A program made the translations under genes and the position numbers. The notes beneath the pieces are model-generated. The model saw only the letters and a list, made by a program, of their open reading frames with translations, did no database searches and was not told the origin of the DNA. Shown here piece after piece: positions 46,925-58,270 of a stretch of 64,000 nt of DNA; positions within the stretch are counted from its first letter, which is position 1; every line of letters starts with the position of its first letter. The DNA is from Drechslerella dactyloides (Eukaryota > Ascomycota > Orbiliomycetes > Orbiliales > Orbiliaceae), in contig JAGTWJ010000006.1 in NCBI GenBank assembly GCA_020064725.1, positions 434,001 through 498,000 on the forward strand, in the 5' to 3' direction.

Positions 46925-47545
46925 AAACTCATATAGATGGAGACTGAGATGATACGACGCTGGATCCGTTGGATGCATGACGTCCACCCGGGCCTAGGGC
47001 ATCGCGTAACAGGCATTGTGGCCAAGTGCAAACTCCCGGTCGGCCTTCTTCAGCCCGATTGGCAAACTTCAAATCCGTTGCTGCCGATGCAAAGAAGATT
47101 GGAGGAATATCGGAGGAAAATTGAGAGGATAAATAGAGTTGAAACCTTTTATATAGCCTACGAGTAGCCCATTTCTTTCCGAAAAGTCCATCCCTCTTAC
47201 ATCCTCCTCCACCTCTCCCCTTGGTCACTCTTATATTGCCAACCAAATCATCCAACAGAGTGGCGGCATCCAGAAGCCCCCCGGCTTTCCAGGGACGGAG
47301 CAAAGCGCCCATTTGAGTGTGAGTACCGTCCGTCTAAACCTCACGAGCAAGTTCACCTCTTCCCACCATAATCTTCCCACCGACCTTGTCCCCACACATC
47401 ACCGCCCTTACGACGCGAGCATCAAGCCTTCTCGGCCGCTTCACATCTTCGTCCACCTTCTCCGATCCTCGTTCCTTCTGCCCAGTCTCGCTCTCTTTCT
47501 CTCGTCCAGCCCCAGCTGAGACCTTCGATCGCTGCCTCAAGTTGA
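46925..47545. repeat. Duplicated leader block 1 (paired with 49055-50085)
   Basis: 46935-47050 (starting ATGGAGACTGAGATGATACG) recurs at 49062-49200, and the pre-ATG leader 47290-47540 (with CTCTCTTTCTCTCGTCCAG at about 47498) recurs at 49790-50085. Together with the following coding parts this shows a local duplication of about 1.3-1.7 kb. Confidence 0.7.
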
Positions 47546-47558
47546 CCCCGAAAAGAAA

Positions 47559-48190
47559 ATGTCGACATACATGCAGAGCGACCTAAAGAGCTTTGCGGAC
47601 GAATTCCAGGCCCGCCTCGACAAGGAACAGGCTCGTCTCAATGATACCAGCACGGATTATGAGACAAAGTTCGCCACCAAAGATAACGAAATCCCAAAAA
47701 CCCGCAATCAATAAAAACACAATGCAAAACAACTTGAAGGATTCAAAGAGGCCATTAACCCCCTCGCTTTATCCTCGTTCCCCGATTATATCTTGCAATC
47801 ACATGGGTGGAATCCCAAAAATATATCAAGGGATGCGTCTATAACCGACTCTGTACGAAAATAGCGGACCTTACAACCAAAGAGGATTTAGAAGTTGCTG
47901 TAAATGAGCTCAAAGCTCATATCAATAGTCTCAAAACTCAGTCCCAAAAAGCAGCAACCAGCCTCGAGGCGAGGATTACGGAACTCAACAACAAATTTGA
48001 TGCTCTTCACAAAAATTTCGAAGTCATAGAAGGGGTTATTACCCCGATTGCAGTATCCTCGTTTTCAGACCATGTTTTACAATCACTTGGGTGAAATCTC
48101 AAGAGTATATCAATGGATATATATAAAGCTGGCTTACGCCAGCAGTTTGGCCTCAACTCATTCCAAGTAATAGCACTCCTTAGGTATGTA
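47559..48190 (+). pseudogene. Broken member 1 of a duplicated coiled-coil gene family
   Basis: ATG at 47559 opens MSTYMQSDLKSFADEFQARL, clearly related to the member at 50298 (ADEFNSRLDEV). The frame stops after about 50 codons (47714). Downstream pieces continue in other frames: INPLALSSFPDYIL near 47755, then a coiled-coil segment (47860-48000) and ITPIAVSSFSDHVLQ with RQQFGLNSFQVIAL up to 48185. The last piece ends at a GTATGT donor-like site. Stops and frame changes show it is dead or very mis-split. Confidence 0.6.
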
Positions 48191-48352
48191 ATATATTCTA
48201 CTGCTAGCTAGATTGTTTCTAAAGCTGACCTATCCTGTGCAGCAGAATATCGGACCCCACACCGCAAAGATTCTTTCTCACAGTATTAAGGACACTTCGC
48301 ATAATAGATCCAGTTGGACTGATATCTCCAACTTTCGAAGCCTGCCGCCAGG

Positions 48353-48631
48353 ATGTCAGACCCCAAGATACCGCAAACCGACCTCGAGGCGCTTAGACAC
48401 AAGCTCAAAGCTCAGATTCGGGAGCTTCAAGCCGGTTTCGAAATTAAAGAAGCCGGTTTCGAACAGAAACTGGCGGAATTGGAAAATAACTTCGAAAAAA
48501 AGTTGGAAACTCTCCAACAAAACATCGAGGCGTTAGAAGGGGTCCTAAAGTCCATTGTGTTATCCTCATTCTCAGACCACATTCTAGGTCTGCAGGGCTG
48601 GAGGGCAAACGAGATATCCAGAGGTACATAG
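48353..48631 (+). pseudogene. Truncated member 2 of the coiled-coil family
   Basis: A 92-codon frame starts after a leader resembling that of the 50298 member (…CTGATATCTCCAAC versus …CTGACATCTCCAGC). It encodes a coiled coil (LKAQIRELQAGFE) followed by the family mark SIVLSSFSDHILGLQGW, then loses similarity. The downstream family block (QRFGLNSFQVMA and the last exon) is missing. It may yield a short coiled-coil protein but is more likely a 3'-truncated copy. Confidence 0.5.
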
Positions 48632-48742
48632 ATAAAATACAATAAGTTCAAATATCCCACAGAGATGCCTTGTAGTCTGTGCTTTTATATATATGCTCAT
48701 TATCTACCCCATATAAGAGCGCCAACCGCAAGACATCTCTAC

Positions 48743-48862
48743 GTCTACATCTGTACCTGTGTCTGTGCTTATAGTCGTACCTGTACCTGTACCTGTAGCT
48801 ATACCTGTAGCTCTGCCTTTCCTGCTTGTACCTCCATCTACACCTCTGCCTGTATCTTTCCT
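48743..48862 (+). repeat. CTGTAC/CTGTAG hexanucleotide minisatellite
   Basis: Imperfect array of ACCTGT-type units (for example ACCTGTACCTGTACCTGTAG) in AT-rich surroundings. Confidence 0.7.
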
Positions 48863-49054
48863 TTTTCTTTTTGTAGCTATATTAATATTTATTGTTAACT
48901 ATCCAATATTTTCCAAAAGCTTCTAGATCCAAAATGATATATATTTTGACCAAGTGCCCGCCCCCATTGCTCTCTATCTATAGTAAGTAATTATATAGTA
49001 TAGATTATTACGTAAGTTTAACAAAGACACTCCTTGCAGTCTAGCAATCAACCT

Positions 49055-50085
49055 CATATGGATGGAGACTGAGATGATACGACGCTGGATCCTATCCGTT
49101 GGATGCATGACATCCACCCGGGCCCAGGGCATCACTTAGCAAGCATTGTGGCCAAGTGCAGGCTCTTGGTCGGCTTTCTCCAGCCCGATTGACAACCTTC
49201 AAAACTTCATAGCTAGTTTCCCAAGATTTAAAGGTAGGCAGGCGCGGGTTTGCGACTCCAGCCGATGTCTTGTGCCAGCTATATGCCATAGGCGCCAATA
49301 GTTCTCGATAATCGAGTGTGGACAAGTGAGCGACCCCCGGAGCTGGGTTTTAACGTCTCTCTTTGTTATCATCATAAAATTCGATGGTTGATGTCAGCCC
49401 TGCCACCGCCCTCCAGCCGGTGGCATATACTATGCTTTCGTGGTTTCCGAATATATTTGGATATAACGTATGCTTCTAGACATCCCGGATTTGAGTTTCG
49501 ACTGAGAAATCGATGGCAGACATGATGGTGATGCTCTTCCTCGCCAAGCTAGATCGACTATCCCAGGTAACGGTAATCCCGTTTTATACAAAGTGCTCCT
49601 AACGATCCTCCATATTGATCCTCCATAACTGTCCAAATTAACGCCAACTCCAGATATTTACGCGAGATAATCAGGCGTATAGATTGAAACGCAGCGGACA
49701 CGTAGAGCAACAGCTTGAAGTATTTGCAAAACATCCGTTGCATGTACCCAGTATACGGCGCGATCCATCAAAGTAGCAGCTTCTAGAATTCCCAGCGTTC
49801 CAGAAGAGGAAAGAAGCGTCCATTCGAGTGAACGCTAGCCGAGCTAGCCTTTGCTCGAATTCAACTCTCTTGTCCGTCCGAACCTCTGAGCAAGTTCACC
49901 ACTGGCCACCTTCATCTTCCCGCAAACTTTGTCTTCACGCATCACGGCCCTTCTGCTATCTACACCTCTAACGACGAAAGCATCAAGCCTTCTCGACTGC
50001 TTTACATCTTCGTCTACCTTCATCGATCCTCGTCCCTTCTACCCAGTCTTGCTCTCTTTCTCTCGTCCAGCTATCATCTCTAGTT
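49055..50085. repeat. Duplicated leader block 2 (paired with 46925-47545)
   Basis: Contains the second copies of the ATGGAGACTGAGATGATACG block and of the CTCTCTTTCTCTCGTCCAG leader described for the left block, separated here by about 600 bp of extra sequence (49210-49780). Confidence 0.65.
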
Positions 50086-50297
50086 ACCACCGCTAGATTT
50101 CAACTGCCGCCTCGTGTCCACCTGCTCACCGTCGATATTCGGCTGTTAGTTGACAACTGCCTCATCGCTGTTCACTTGGTACTTCCCTCTACTGCCATCA
50201 GCCCTTCATCCCCTGTCCTCCCCCGTTATAGCAACCTGCCTTCGTAAAGTTAGTCGAACTGACATCTCCAGCATTCTTAACTTAACCCTGTATCAGA

Positions 50298-50975
50298 ATG
50301 TCGACTCCCGCCCAACAAAAAGATATCACAGCCCTCGCCGATGAGTTCAACTCCCGTCTAGACGAGGTTAAGGCCGATTACCAGGCCAAGTTCTCTAAGG
50401 CTGAGGCCGATTACAACACTAAGTTCTCCGTCAGAGACGAACAAGCCTTGAAGACGGAACGTCAATTGGAAACGGTGCAGCAGCAAGCCCTGAAGACCAA
50501 GCATCAATTGGAAACGGTGGAGCAGCAAGCCCTGAAGACCGAGAGTCGCTTGAAAACAGTCGAGCAAACTTACAAACGCTAGAGGAGGTCATCAGTCCCA
50601 TTGTACTATCATCTTTCGCAGATCACATTCTGAGGCTGCGGGGGTGGGATCCCAAAAATATATCCCGGGATGCGTTTGTGACTAGAAACGGGGCCGACTT
50701 GGGCCAGCGGTTTGGCCTGAACTCGTTCCAAGTAATGGCGTTTTTTGGGTGTGTATTCTACCCTAACTCTACGGAGAGATAATGCAGTTCGAGAGCTAAC
50801 TTGAGTAGCACATCTTCGGACAGAAACGCCTCGGCCCACCGGAGCACGAGCCGAGCGGCAGCTCACTTCTTACTTCAAAGTAAGAACCAAGCCGGCCAGA
50901 AGATTTTCATGAGGGAGTACGGACAGTCCTACGAGGACTACATCCTCTCGAAGAAAGAGGAGCCAATCGGCGGTG
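50298..50975 (+). pseudogene. Most complete member (3) of the coiled-coil family, with a frameshift
   Basis: ATG at 50298; a coiled coil with three near-identical repeats of 'QALKTExxLETVEQ' (residues about 50-90). The open frame ends at 50582, but the family continuation (ISPIVLSSFADHILRLRGW, then QRFGLNSFQVMAF to about 50748) is intact in another frame, so one small indel near 50565 separates them. A GTGTGT donor near 50749 and a TTGAGTAG acceptor near 50808 would join it to the last-exon block (SSDRNASAHRSTSRAAAHFL…GQKIF…EEPIGGG). No function is known. It is either a recently dead gene or one with a sequencing error; the family seems restricted to this lineage. Confidence 0.55.
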
Positions 50976-51581
50976 GTACCGTTCAACGATCAGAATGTCT
51001 CGGCTCATCAGAGTACGAGTCAAGCGGCAGCTCATTTCTTAATCCAAAGTGGCAATAAAACCGGCCAGAAAATTTTCGAAAAGCAGTACAAAGAGTCCTG
51101 CGAATCCTACATTAGCTCAGCAAAAGAGGAGCCGATAGGTGGCGGGGATGTTCACCTCGACAACCCGTAGAAAGGGTTCCCCGAGATCGAAAAACCCCAA
51201 TCACTACCTCCCACAGCCACACTCACCACTACCACCACCACACTACATCCCTCTTCGCCACAGCCTCATCCACCGGCTACGGAAAGCCGGGAGGCGAAGG
51301 GGGAGGGAGGGCGTAAGCGGGGCAAAGTAGACCTTGAGAGGGTCTCCTTCAGCTTCCCCACCACGGAAACAAAAAGAAAAAGAATAGAACCTCCTCAGAT
51401 TGCAATGCCTCAGCTCACTGGGGCACGAGCAGGGCGGTGGCCCATTTCTTAACCAAGACCAAAAACCCCACCGGCCAGAAGATTTTTATGAGAGAATACG
51501 GCCGGTCCTGCGAGGAATATATCAATTCAGGAGAAGAGGAGCCAATCGGAGGTAGCGTTGCCTCCCTTCGGAACCCCTAGA
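50809..51581 (+). repeat. Triplicated last-exon module of the coiled-coil family
   Basis: Three copies of a ~170-bp module lie in the same direction: about 50809-50978, 50980-51165 and 51395-51580. Each encodes the pattern NxSAHxxTSxAxAHFL, then GQKIF, then SCExYI, then EEPIGG (first copy SYEDYI). Copies 2 and 3 are followed by a similar tail, CCCGTAGAAAGGGTTCC or CCCCTAGAAGGGGTTCC. The copies differ at many third positions but keep the protein pattern. Confidence 0.7.
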
Positions 51582-51839
51582 AGGGGTTCCCTGCGGTCGA
51601 AAAGCTATCGCCAGGCCCCACAACGACAACTGCGGCCATCGCCACGCCGCCCAGCACCTCGAAAACATCGCCCCCAAAGCTCCCGCCGCCCGCCGCCCCC
51701 CCACCGTCTGCCACAATGCAGGGTGGGAAACGGGCCCCCGGAGACACCGAAAGTGTCTCATTTTGCGCACCGGCTGCCCCGCCCAAGAAAAGGAGGCTCG
51801 AACTTTGAACACAAAAGAAAAGGGAGGGGGGGGGTTCCT

Positions 51840-52150
51840 TAGTTATGCTTTTCCTTCTATTGTTCTCTTTTTTCATTCGTTTCCTTTTTCATTCGCTTTT
51901 TTTCCCTTCAGTCGTTCTTTTGTCGTTCTTTTGTCATTCTTTTTTTTTTGTCATTCTTTTTTTTGTCATCTTTTTTTTGTTTCATTCGTTTTCTGTCCTT
52001 CGCTTTTTTGTTCCTTCGATGTTTCATTCGTTTTTTTCTTCTGTTGGTTTTTTGTCCTTCGTTTTTGTCCTTCGTTCTTTGTCATTCGTTATTTTGTCAT
52101 TCGTTTTTTATCATTCGTCCTTCATTCTTTTTTTCATTCGTTTTTCCCGT
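51840..52150 (+). repeat. T-rich minisatellite, TTCATTCGTTTTT-type units
   Basis: About 300 bp made almost only of TCATTC/TCGTT(T)n/TCCTTCG units. All three frames stay open over part of it, which gives spurious Phe/Ser-rich open frames. Confidence 0.85.
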
Positions 52151-53024
52151 AATAATTAGCAGAGGCAGCCTACAAAGCTGCCGTTTTCCTTCGTTGACTC
52201 CTCGTTCATGACCGCTTCGTAGAATAATAACGTAGAAACAGACCAGCGCTCGGCTGGTAAAACTGCAGGTAATCAACACTACCCCGATTATACGTAGCGA
52301 CCCACTCCCTGCTGCCATCACTTGCAGTATTAATTCCTCAAGAATAATATCGATTCAAAAACGTTGTAGAGTAGGTTGCCCTCGCGGACATAGATTTTGA
52401 TTACGCCCTATAGAATTGCGTGGCATATCCAACTTATCATCAGTCGTCGACAACAGCATATACCGCCAGCTGTGCACCTGGGCCCTCAATCCCGAGACTA
52501 AGAAGACGAACCCGTCCACCTAGTCTAGCTATGGTAATATGCGCAGCACCTTAATAGCCAGCATGCTCGCCATCTATCGAACTCCACCTGCACCGGAGTA
52601 GAATAGTATCCGCTGCTATCGTTCGTTGACCACATTATAACCACAACCAAACGACAACAGCAGACCGCGTTGTGTGACGTTGCAACAACAACAGCCCGTA
52701 GGCCCGATTTCGTTTACAAGACCAGAAGCAGTAATCTAGTAACTGTGAAGCGCCGCATCGTAGAAAGCAGACAATTCGGATGTGTAGTACTTCGTAGATA
52801 GTCACGTAATATCAAATCGACACGGAATATAGATATTCCAATTTATAACCGTTATAGGCACGAGACCAATATGTTACCTTCTATTCAATCATCGACACTT
52901 CCAAATATAATAATACAAACGCTACAAACGCTCAATTCACATACCAAACCAAACACATTTACCAAATAATACCAACCAACCGTCCAACCTACAAACGCCG
53001 ACCATACTATACCAAAAATGCAAA
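52151..53024. other. Border region between repeat-rich block and MED15
   Basis: No gene supported. AT content falls towards the right; the last 200 bp are probably the MED15 3' UTR. Confidence 0.45.
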
Positions 53025-56000
53025 TCACGCAGATCGAATCCCGAAAAGCCCGCTATCCCACCCGGCAAGCGGACTCCCACTCCCACCGCCGTCGCCAACA
53101 CCCGCAACACCGGGCACCTCCACAAACTCCCAGTCGATATCCTCAACGAACCCGCCCGGTCCAGAATTCCGAATCCCAAACGGATTCCACGATTCGAAAT
53201 CCCGCATCTCGTCGTCCGTCATTGCCGCGCCGCCGAGATTAGAGACTTCCGACCCATCGAGCAGGTCGTCGGAATCGTCGGGGGTGAGAATCATGCTGAC
53301 GTCCACGCTGTCGATTACCAGGTCTGTTATCTCCTCGAGGCCCTCGAACGCCTGCTGGATGACCGTCGGCGAAATGATCATATCGTCCCAGCCCGGCGGC
53401 GTGGGGAGGCCGGTGCTCTTGTCCGCGGATTCTTTGGGAGTAGCTTGCGGTTGTGATTTCGACGTCTTGGCGACGGGTGTGGAGGTTTTGGAGGGTGGTT
53501 TAGCCGCGGGCGTGCTGACGGCGGGGGTATCCTTGGCGTTGTCCTTGTCTTTTGCGTCGTCGGGTTTCTCTTCCTTGACTTTGCGCGTGCCGTCGCGGTT
53601 GAGGCCTAGGGCGTCGGCGACGCTGCTGAGCGTGTACTCGAGCGGGTTGACGATTGTCTTGTTGCGCTCTTCGATCATGCGCTCCTGCCGCTCGCGCAGG
53701 GCCTGGGCGTCGTTTATCGCCTTGCCGTGGATGTGGTCCTTGTAGTCTTCCTGGAGGTGGCGGAGGAGGTCGGCTTGGTTCGCGAAGCCCTTCGTGTGGT
53801 ACTCGCACGTCTTGACAATGCAGCGGTGCGTGTACTCTGCCGGGAGGGTGCCCTTGGATGGGGTCGTGGCGCCGGGTGCGGGTTTCGGGGTTTCCGGTTT
53901 CGCTGCGGCGGTTTTGAGGTCCGGCTTGGGCGCCTTGGAGATCGAGGGGGACTCGGCGCCCTTCTGCTTCTTGCGCGGCGGGATGTGCAGCGGGAAGGAG
54001 GCGGCGGTCGGGATCGGCGGGGTGGGGGCGGCGGGTGCGCCGGGCTTGACGGTGGGCGGCTGCGGGGCCTGCGACATGCTTGCCTTCGCGGAGTCCTGGA
54101 TCTGGAGGGACAGGTCTTTCGGCGGCTGCGGCTTCTGCTGCTGGAGGTGCTGTTCTTGGAGGAGCTGCTGCGGAGCTGGGGCGCCGTGTTCGAGTTGCGA
54201 TGCTTGCGGTGGTTGTTGAAGTTGCTGCTGCTGCTGTTGTTGCTGCTGTTGTTGTTGCTGCTGCGCGCGGGCTTTCGCGGCGGCGGCGTTCTGCTGCTGG
54301 GCGAGCTGGAGCTGCTTCTGCATCTGCATCGGCATCTGCATGGGAATCGGCTGCTGGCCCTGCTTCATCCGCTGCTCGTTGATCTTGGGCACCTGCGTCT
54401 TGACGTAGTTGAAGTAGCGGTTGATCTGCTCCTTCGCCGCGCGCAGGTCCTCCGGCGTGACGGTGAAGCTGTCCCGGGGCGTCTGGAAGCCCGAGTCCTC
54501 GAACTGGGTGGCGAGGATGGCGCGCGTCTGGAAGAGGTCCCGCACAATCTTCTCCGAGGGGAGCAGCATCAAAAACATGGGGATCCACTGCTCCATGCGG
54601 AGGAGCGTGACGCTGGACTCTTTGATTTCCTGCTTCATCACGGCCTTGACTTGTTCGGACATCGGGATGACGGGGCGCGCGAGGGCCTTGGAGGTTTCCT
54701 CCTGGCGGATCTGCTGGACTTGCTCCTTGTTCTTGAGGATGTTGCGGCTCGGGTCGAGCGGCGCGGCCAGGCCCTGAGGCTCGGCGGGAGCTGCCTGCGG
54801 TAGCGGTGGCGCGGCCAGGCCTTGCGCCGTGGGCGGTCGAGCGGGTTCGGCTTGTTTTTGCGCGGCGGGAGGTTGAGGTTGGGCTGGAGGCTGCGCCTGC
54901 TGCTGCTGCACCTGCTGCACCTGCTGAGCACGCGTCTGTTGGGCCTGCGCCTGCGCTTGAGCTTGAGCTTGGAGGACGGCGGACCGCTGGGCGGCCTGCT
55001 GCTGTTGCTGTTGCTGCTGCTTGGCGCGGCCCATCTGGATCGCCTTGTTCAGTTCGGCGCGGCGCTCCGGCGGCAGTTTTTGGAACTGCGGCTGCTGCAG
55101 GATCTGCTGCTGCGTCTCGTGCGGCATCATCATCAGCCGCTGCAGGAACGTCGTCCAGTCTCCCAGCTTGGATTGCGTGGGCTGCGCGGGCTGCGGCTGT
55201 TCGGTGGCGGGCTGCTGCGCGGGGGCTTCCTCGGCCTGGGCGGACCGCTTGAGTCCGCGTAGGTTGGCTTGCTGCTGGGCGGCGGCAGCGTTCGCGCGGT
55301 TCGCGTCAACGGACTGTTGTGCCATCTTTGGCGTCGGCGCCTGCGTCTGGCTGGGCGTGGGCTGCTGCTTGACAGGCTTCGGCGGCGACATTTGCTGCTG
55401 CTGCTGTTGTTGCTGTTGCTGCTGCTGCTGGAGCGCCTGCGCCTGCGCTTGAGCTTGGGCCTGCGCCTGAGCTTGCGCTTGTGCTTGTGCTTGGGCCTGC
55501 GCCTGCTGAGGGGCCATGTGAGCCTGAGCTTGAGATTGAGCCTGTCGGAGAGCGGCGAGGCGGGTGGCGAACTCTTGAAAGCCGGGCAGGCCTCCGGGCG
55601 CCTTGCCGGCCATGTCGCGGAGGTGCAGGTAGTGCAGTTGGCGGACCTGCGACGGTTAGCCGATGTACATAGGATACAGAGGGGATCGGTACATAGGATC
55701 AACAATGGGGATCGGGTCTCACCTTGCCGGCGACGTCGGGGGACTTGCGCTTCGCCCATTCTTTGTAGGCCCCCCAGCTCGGCAGATCGGGCGCCTCATT
55801 GGAGATGTTGCGCTTGAGGAAGGCGATGGCGTTGACCGGGGGCTTGATGTTGTCGAATTGCGGCGGGAAGGGCACGTCGGGGATCAGCGGGAGCGGGCGC
55901 TGCTGGCCGGGCTGCTGCTGGCCTGGTTGCTGGCCCGGTTGCTGCTGGGCGGCTATTTGTGGAGGTTGTTGCGGCTGCGGCGGCTGTTGCGGCTGTTGCG

Positions 56001-56348
56001 GCGGCTGTTGTGGCTGCTGCTGCGGGGTGGCGGCGGGCGGGATTCTCTGAGCGGGCTGCTGCGGCTGTTGGGGTTGCTGCTGTTGCTGCGGCTGCTGCGG
56101 CTGCTTGACGGACTGGGCGGCGAGCTGCTTGGCCAGCTGGCCCTGCTGCTGGAGCTGCAGGCTGAGCAGTCTCTGCTGCTGGGCCTGCTGGACCTTGTGC
56201 GCGAGGTCGGCGTTCATCTGCTGGTTGAGCGGCTGGCCCGGCATCTGCTGCAGGAGGGCGTTCTGGGCGGCGACGATCTGCTGCGCGGGGGTGGTGAGGC
56301 CGAGACCGGGCTTGCCCGCCCGCAGACGGTTCTGGGCGTCGTGGGCGG

Positions 56349-56381
<33 letters not shown>

Positions 56382-58270
56382 GGACGCTGTTCTGCCCCTG
56401 CTGCTGGGCGAGGGCCTGCTGCTGGGCGGCGTGCTGCTGCTTGGACTGGTTCCAGTTATGGATGAGCTGCTGCAGCTGCTCCGGGGCGAGGTTCTTGAAG
56501 TTGCCGATGGGGAAGCCCGGCGGGATGTTAAAGTTGCCCGGCGGACGGGACATGCCGGCGCCGGCGGCGGCAGCGGCGGCTTGGTGCTGCTGCTGGAGGT
56601 TCTGGCGGGCCTGCATTTCGAGCAGCTTGGCCTGGTTGAGCTGGGACTGGGCCTGGAGGGCCTGCGCGGCCTGCGGGTTGGGCGCGCCGCCGGGCAGGTG
56701 GGACTGGTTGAGGAGGTTCATCTGCGGGGAGGCGTGCTGGCCGAGGAGGGCCTGCTGCTGGGCCTGCGCCTGACGCTGCTGGGCGGCCTGCTGAGCCTGG
56801 CGCTGTTGCAGCTGGAAGAGCTGCTGCTGGTGGGCCTGCTGCTGTTGGGCCTGGGCGAGCTGCGAGGCGCCTCCCGGCGGGACGGAGCCGGGGGGCATGG
56901 TGACGTTTGGCATACCCGGACGAGGGGCGCCCTTATCCGGGGATTGCTGCTGCTGCGCGGCGGCCTGCTGCTGTTGCTGGGTGAGGAAGTTCTGGACGTC
57001 GTTCATGAAGAGCTTGTTGTCGAACGGCTGCTGGGGCTGGCCGAGGTTCTGGCCGCGGCCGAGACCCGCCTGGGCCTGGGCGGCCATGAGGCGCTGCTGC
57101 TGCTGCTGGATCTGCTGCTGGCGGCCCTGGATCTGCTGCTGCTGGATCTGCTGGGCGGTGAGCTGCGGGGTGGCGCCGGCGGGACCGGGCTGGCCGGGGC
57201 CGGCACCGACCATGGGTGAGTGGAGGAGTTTTTTGGAGGCGGCATTGCGGAAGAAGAGCTCGATGGGGGAGATCTTGAGGCGCTCGCACTGGGCCTTCTG
57301 CTCCTCGGTGAGGGCGCCGAGCTGGGACATGATTGTGTGCATGTGCTGCGGCTGGGCCTGGGCCATCATGGTCTTTGCGAGCTGGTCGACGGCCTGGTCG
57401 CGGGACATGCCGCGGTACTGGTGCAGCATGTGGTTGGGCGGGAGCTGCTGGGCCTGCGGGGCGAGGCCGGGCTGCTGAGCGGCGGCCATGGCCATCTGGT
57501 GCTGCAGGGACTGGTTTGCGGCCATGGCGGCGGCCATGTTGATGTTCTGAGGCATCATGCCCATCATGCCCCCGGCGGCGGCCTGCTGCTGGGCTTGTTG
57601 TTGGGCGGCGGCCTGCTGTTGAGCGGCGGCCTGCTGGGCCTGCGACGGCTGGGGAGGTCGCTGGCCGGCGGCGAGGTTGGCCATGGGCATGTTCGCGCGG
57701 GCAGCCTGCTGGAGGAGCAGCTGGTGCTGGGCCTGCATTGGGTTGGCGGGCCGCGGGAGGAACTGCTGCTGCTGCTGCTGCTCGTCGTGCTTCTGCATGC
57801 GGGTCTCCTGGATCTGCTTCATCTTGGCGCCGCACGCGCCGATGTACTCCTCCTGTGACGTGTTAGCCGCGCTCGTCCGCTCTCTCGTCCGTTGCTCTCG
57901 TTTCCGCGTGAAGTTGAGGGGTTTATAACATACTTTCGAGGAGGCGGTGTTGAAGGTTTGCTCTTCAAAGGCCTCGGCCATCTTGATGGCGCGCGGGGCA
58001 TCGAGGTCGGCGCGCACGAGGCGCAGAGAGCTGGCCCTGCACACAGACACACAGTCAGCATCTCGATATATAATGTAGAGGCAGTTGTGGTAATGGGGAA
58101 TACATCTGGGACACGATCTTCCAGCGGTCCATGACGGGGATCTCGGCCTGCCAGCCGACGGAGGGCTGGGGCAGGCTGCGGAACTTGTTGAGGACGGCGG
58201 TGACGGCATTGCTGACGCCGAGGCCCGCGGCGGCGGCCATCATCGGGCCGCCGAGCGGCTGCTGGTTCAT
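53025..58270 (-). CDS. MED15: Mediator complex subunit 15 (Gal11 family)
   Basis: Tail-module subunit of Mediator that binds transcription activators. Exons 58270-58104, 58036-57934, 57852-55723 and 55646-53025 give 5022 nt, or 1673 residues. Residues about 30-105, rebuilt across introns 1 and 2, form a KIX domain (DRWKIVSQMASSLRLVRADL, then MAEAFEEQTFNTASSKEEYI and KMKQIQ), the activator-binding domain of Med15. Most of the rest is Gln/Ala/Pro-rich low complexity with pure Gln runs. A second ordered region (MKQEIKESSVTLLRMEQWIP to INRYFNYVK) and a C-terminal zinc-finger-like stretch (CIVKTCEYHTKGF, then HLQEDYKDH) precede a conserved acidic end containing GLPTPPGWDDM. The long plus-strand open frames here are its antisense shadows. 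Confidence 0.93.
54221..54263 (-). repeat. Polyglutamine-coding CAG/CAA run in MED15
   Basis: Mixed CTG/TTG on the plus strand (CAG/CAA on the coding strand), about 14 glutamine codons. Similar runs occur at 55393-55430 (about 12) and 56351-56379 (pure CAG, about 9-10). Confidence 0.85.

Noticed and set aside
51763..52152. Phe/Ser-rich open frames that look like membrane proteins
   Set aside because: Generated by the TTCATTCG-T(n) minisatellite; frames are open in more than one register.
53727..54803. 358-codon plus-strand frame
   Set aside because: Antisense of MED15 exon 4, low complexity.
55663..57219. 518-codon plus-strand open frame rich in Leu/Gly
   Set aside because: Antisense of the glutamine-rich MED15 exon 3 (CAG read as CTG = Leu); no family match.
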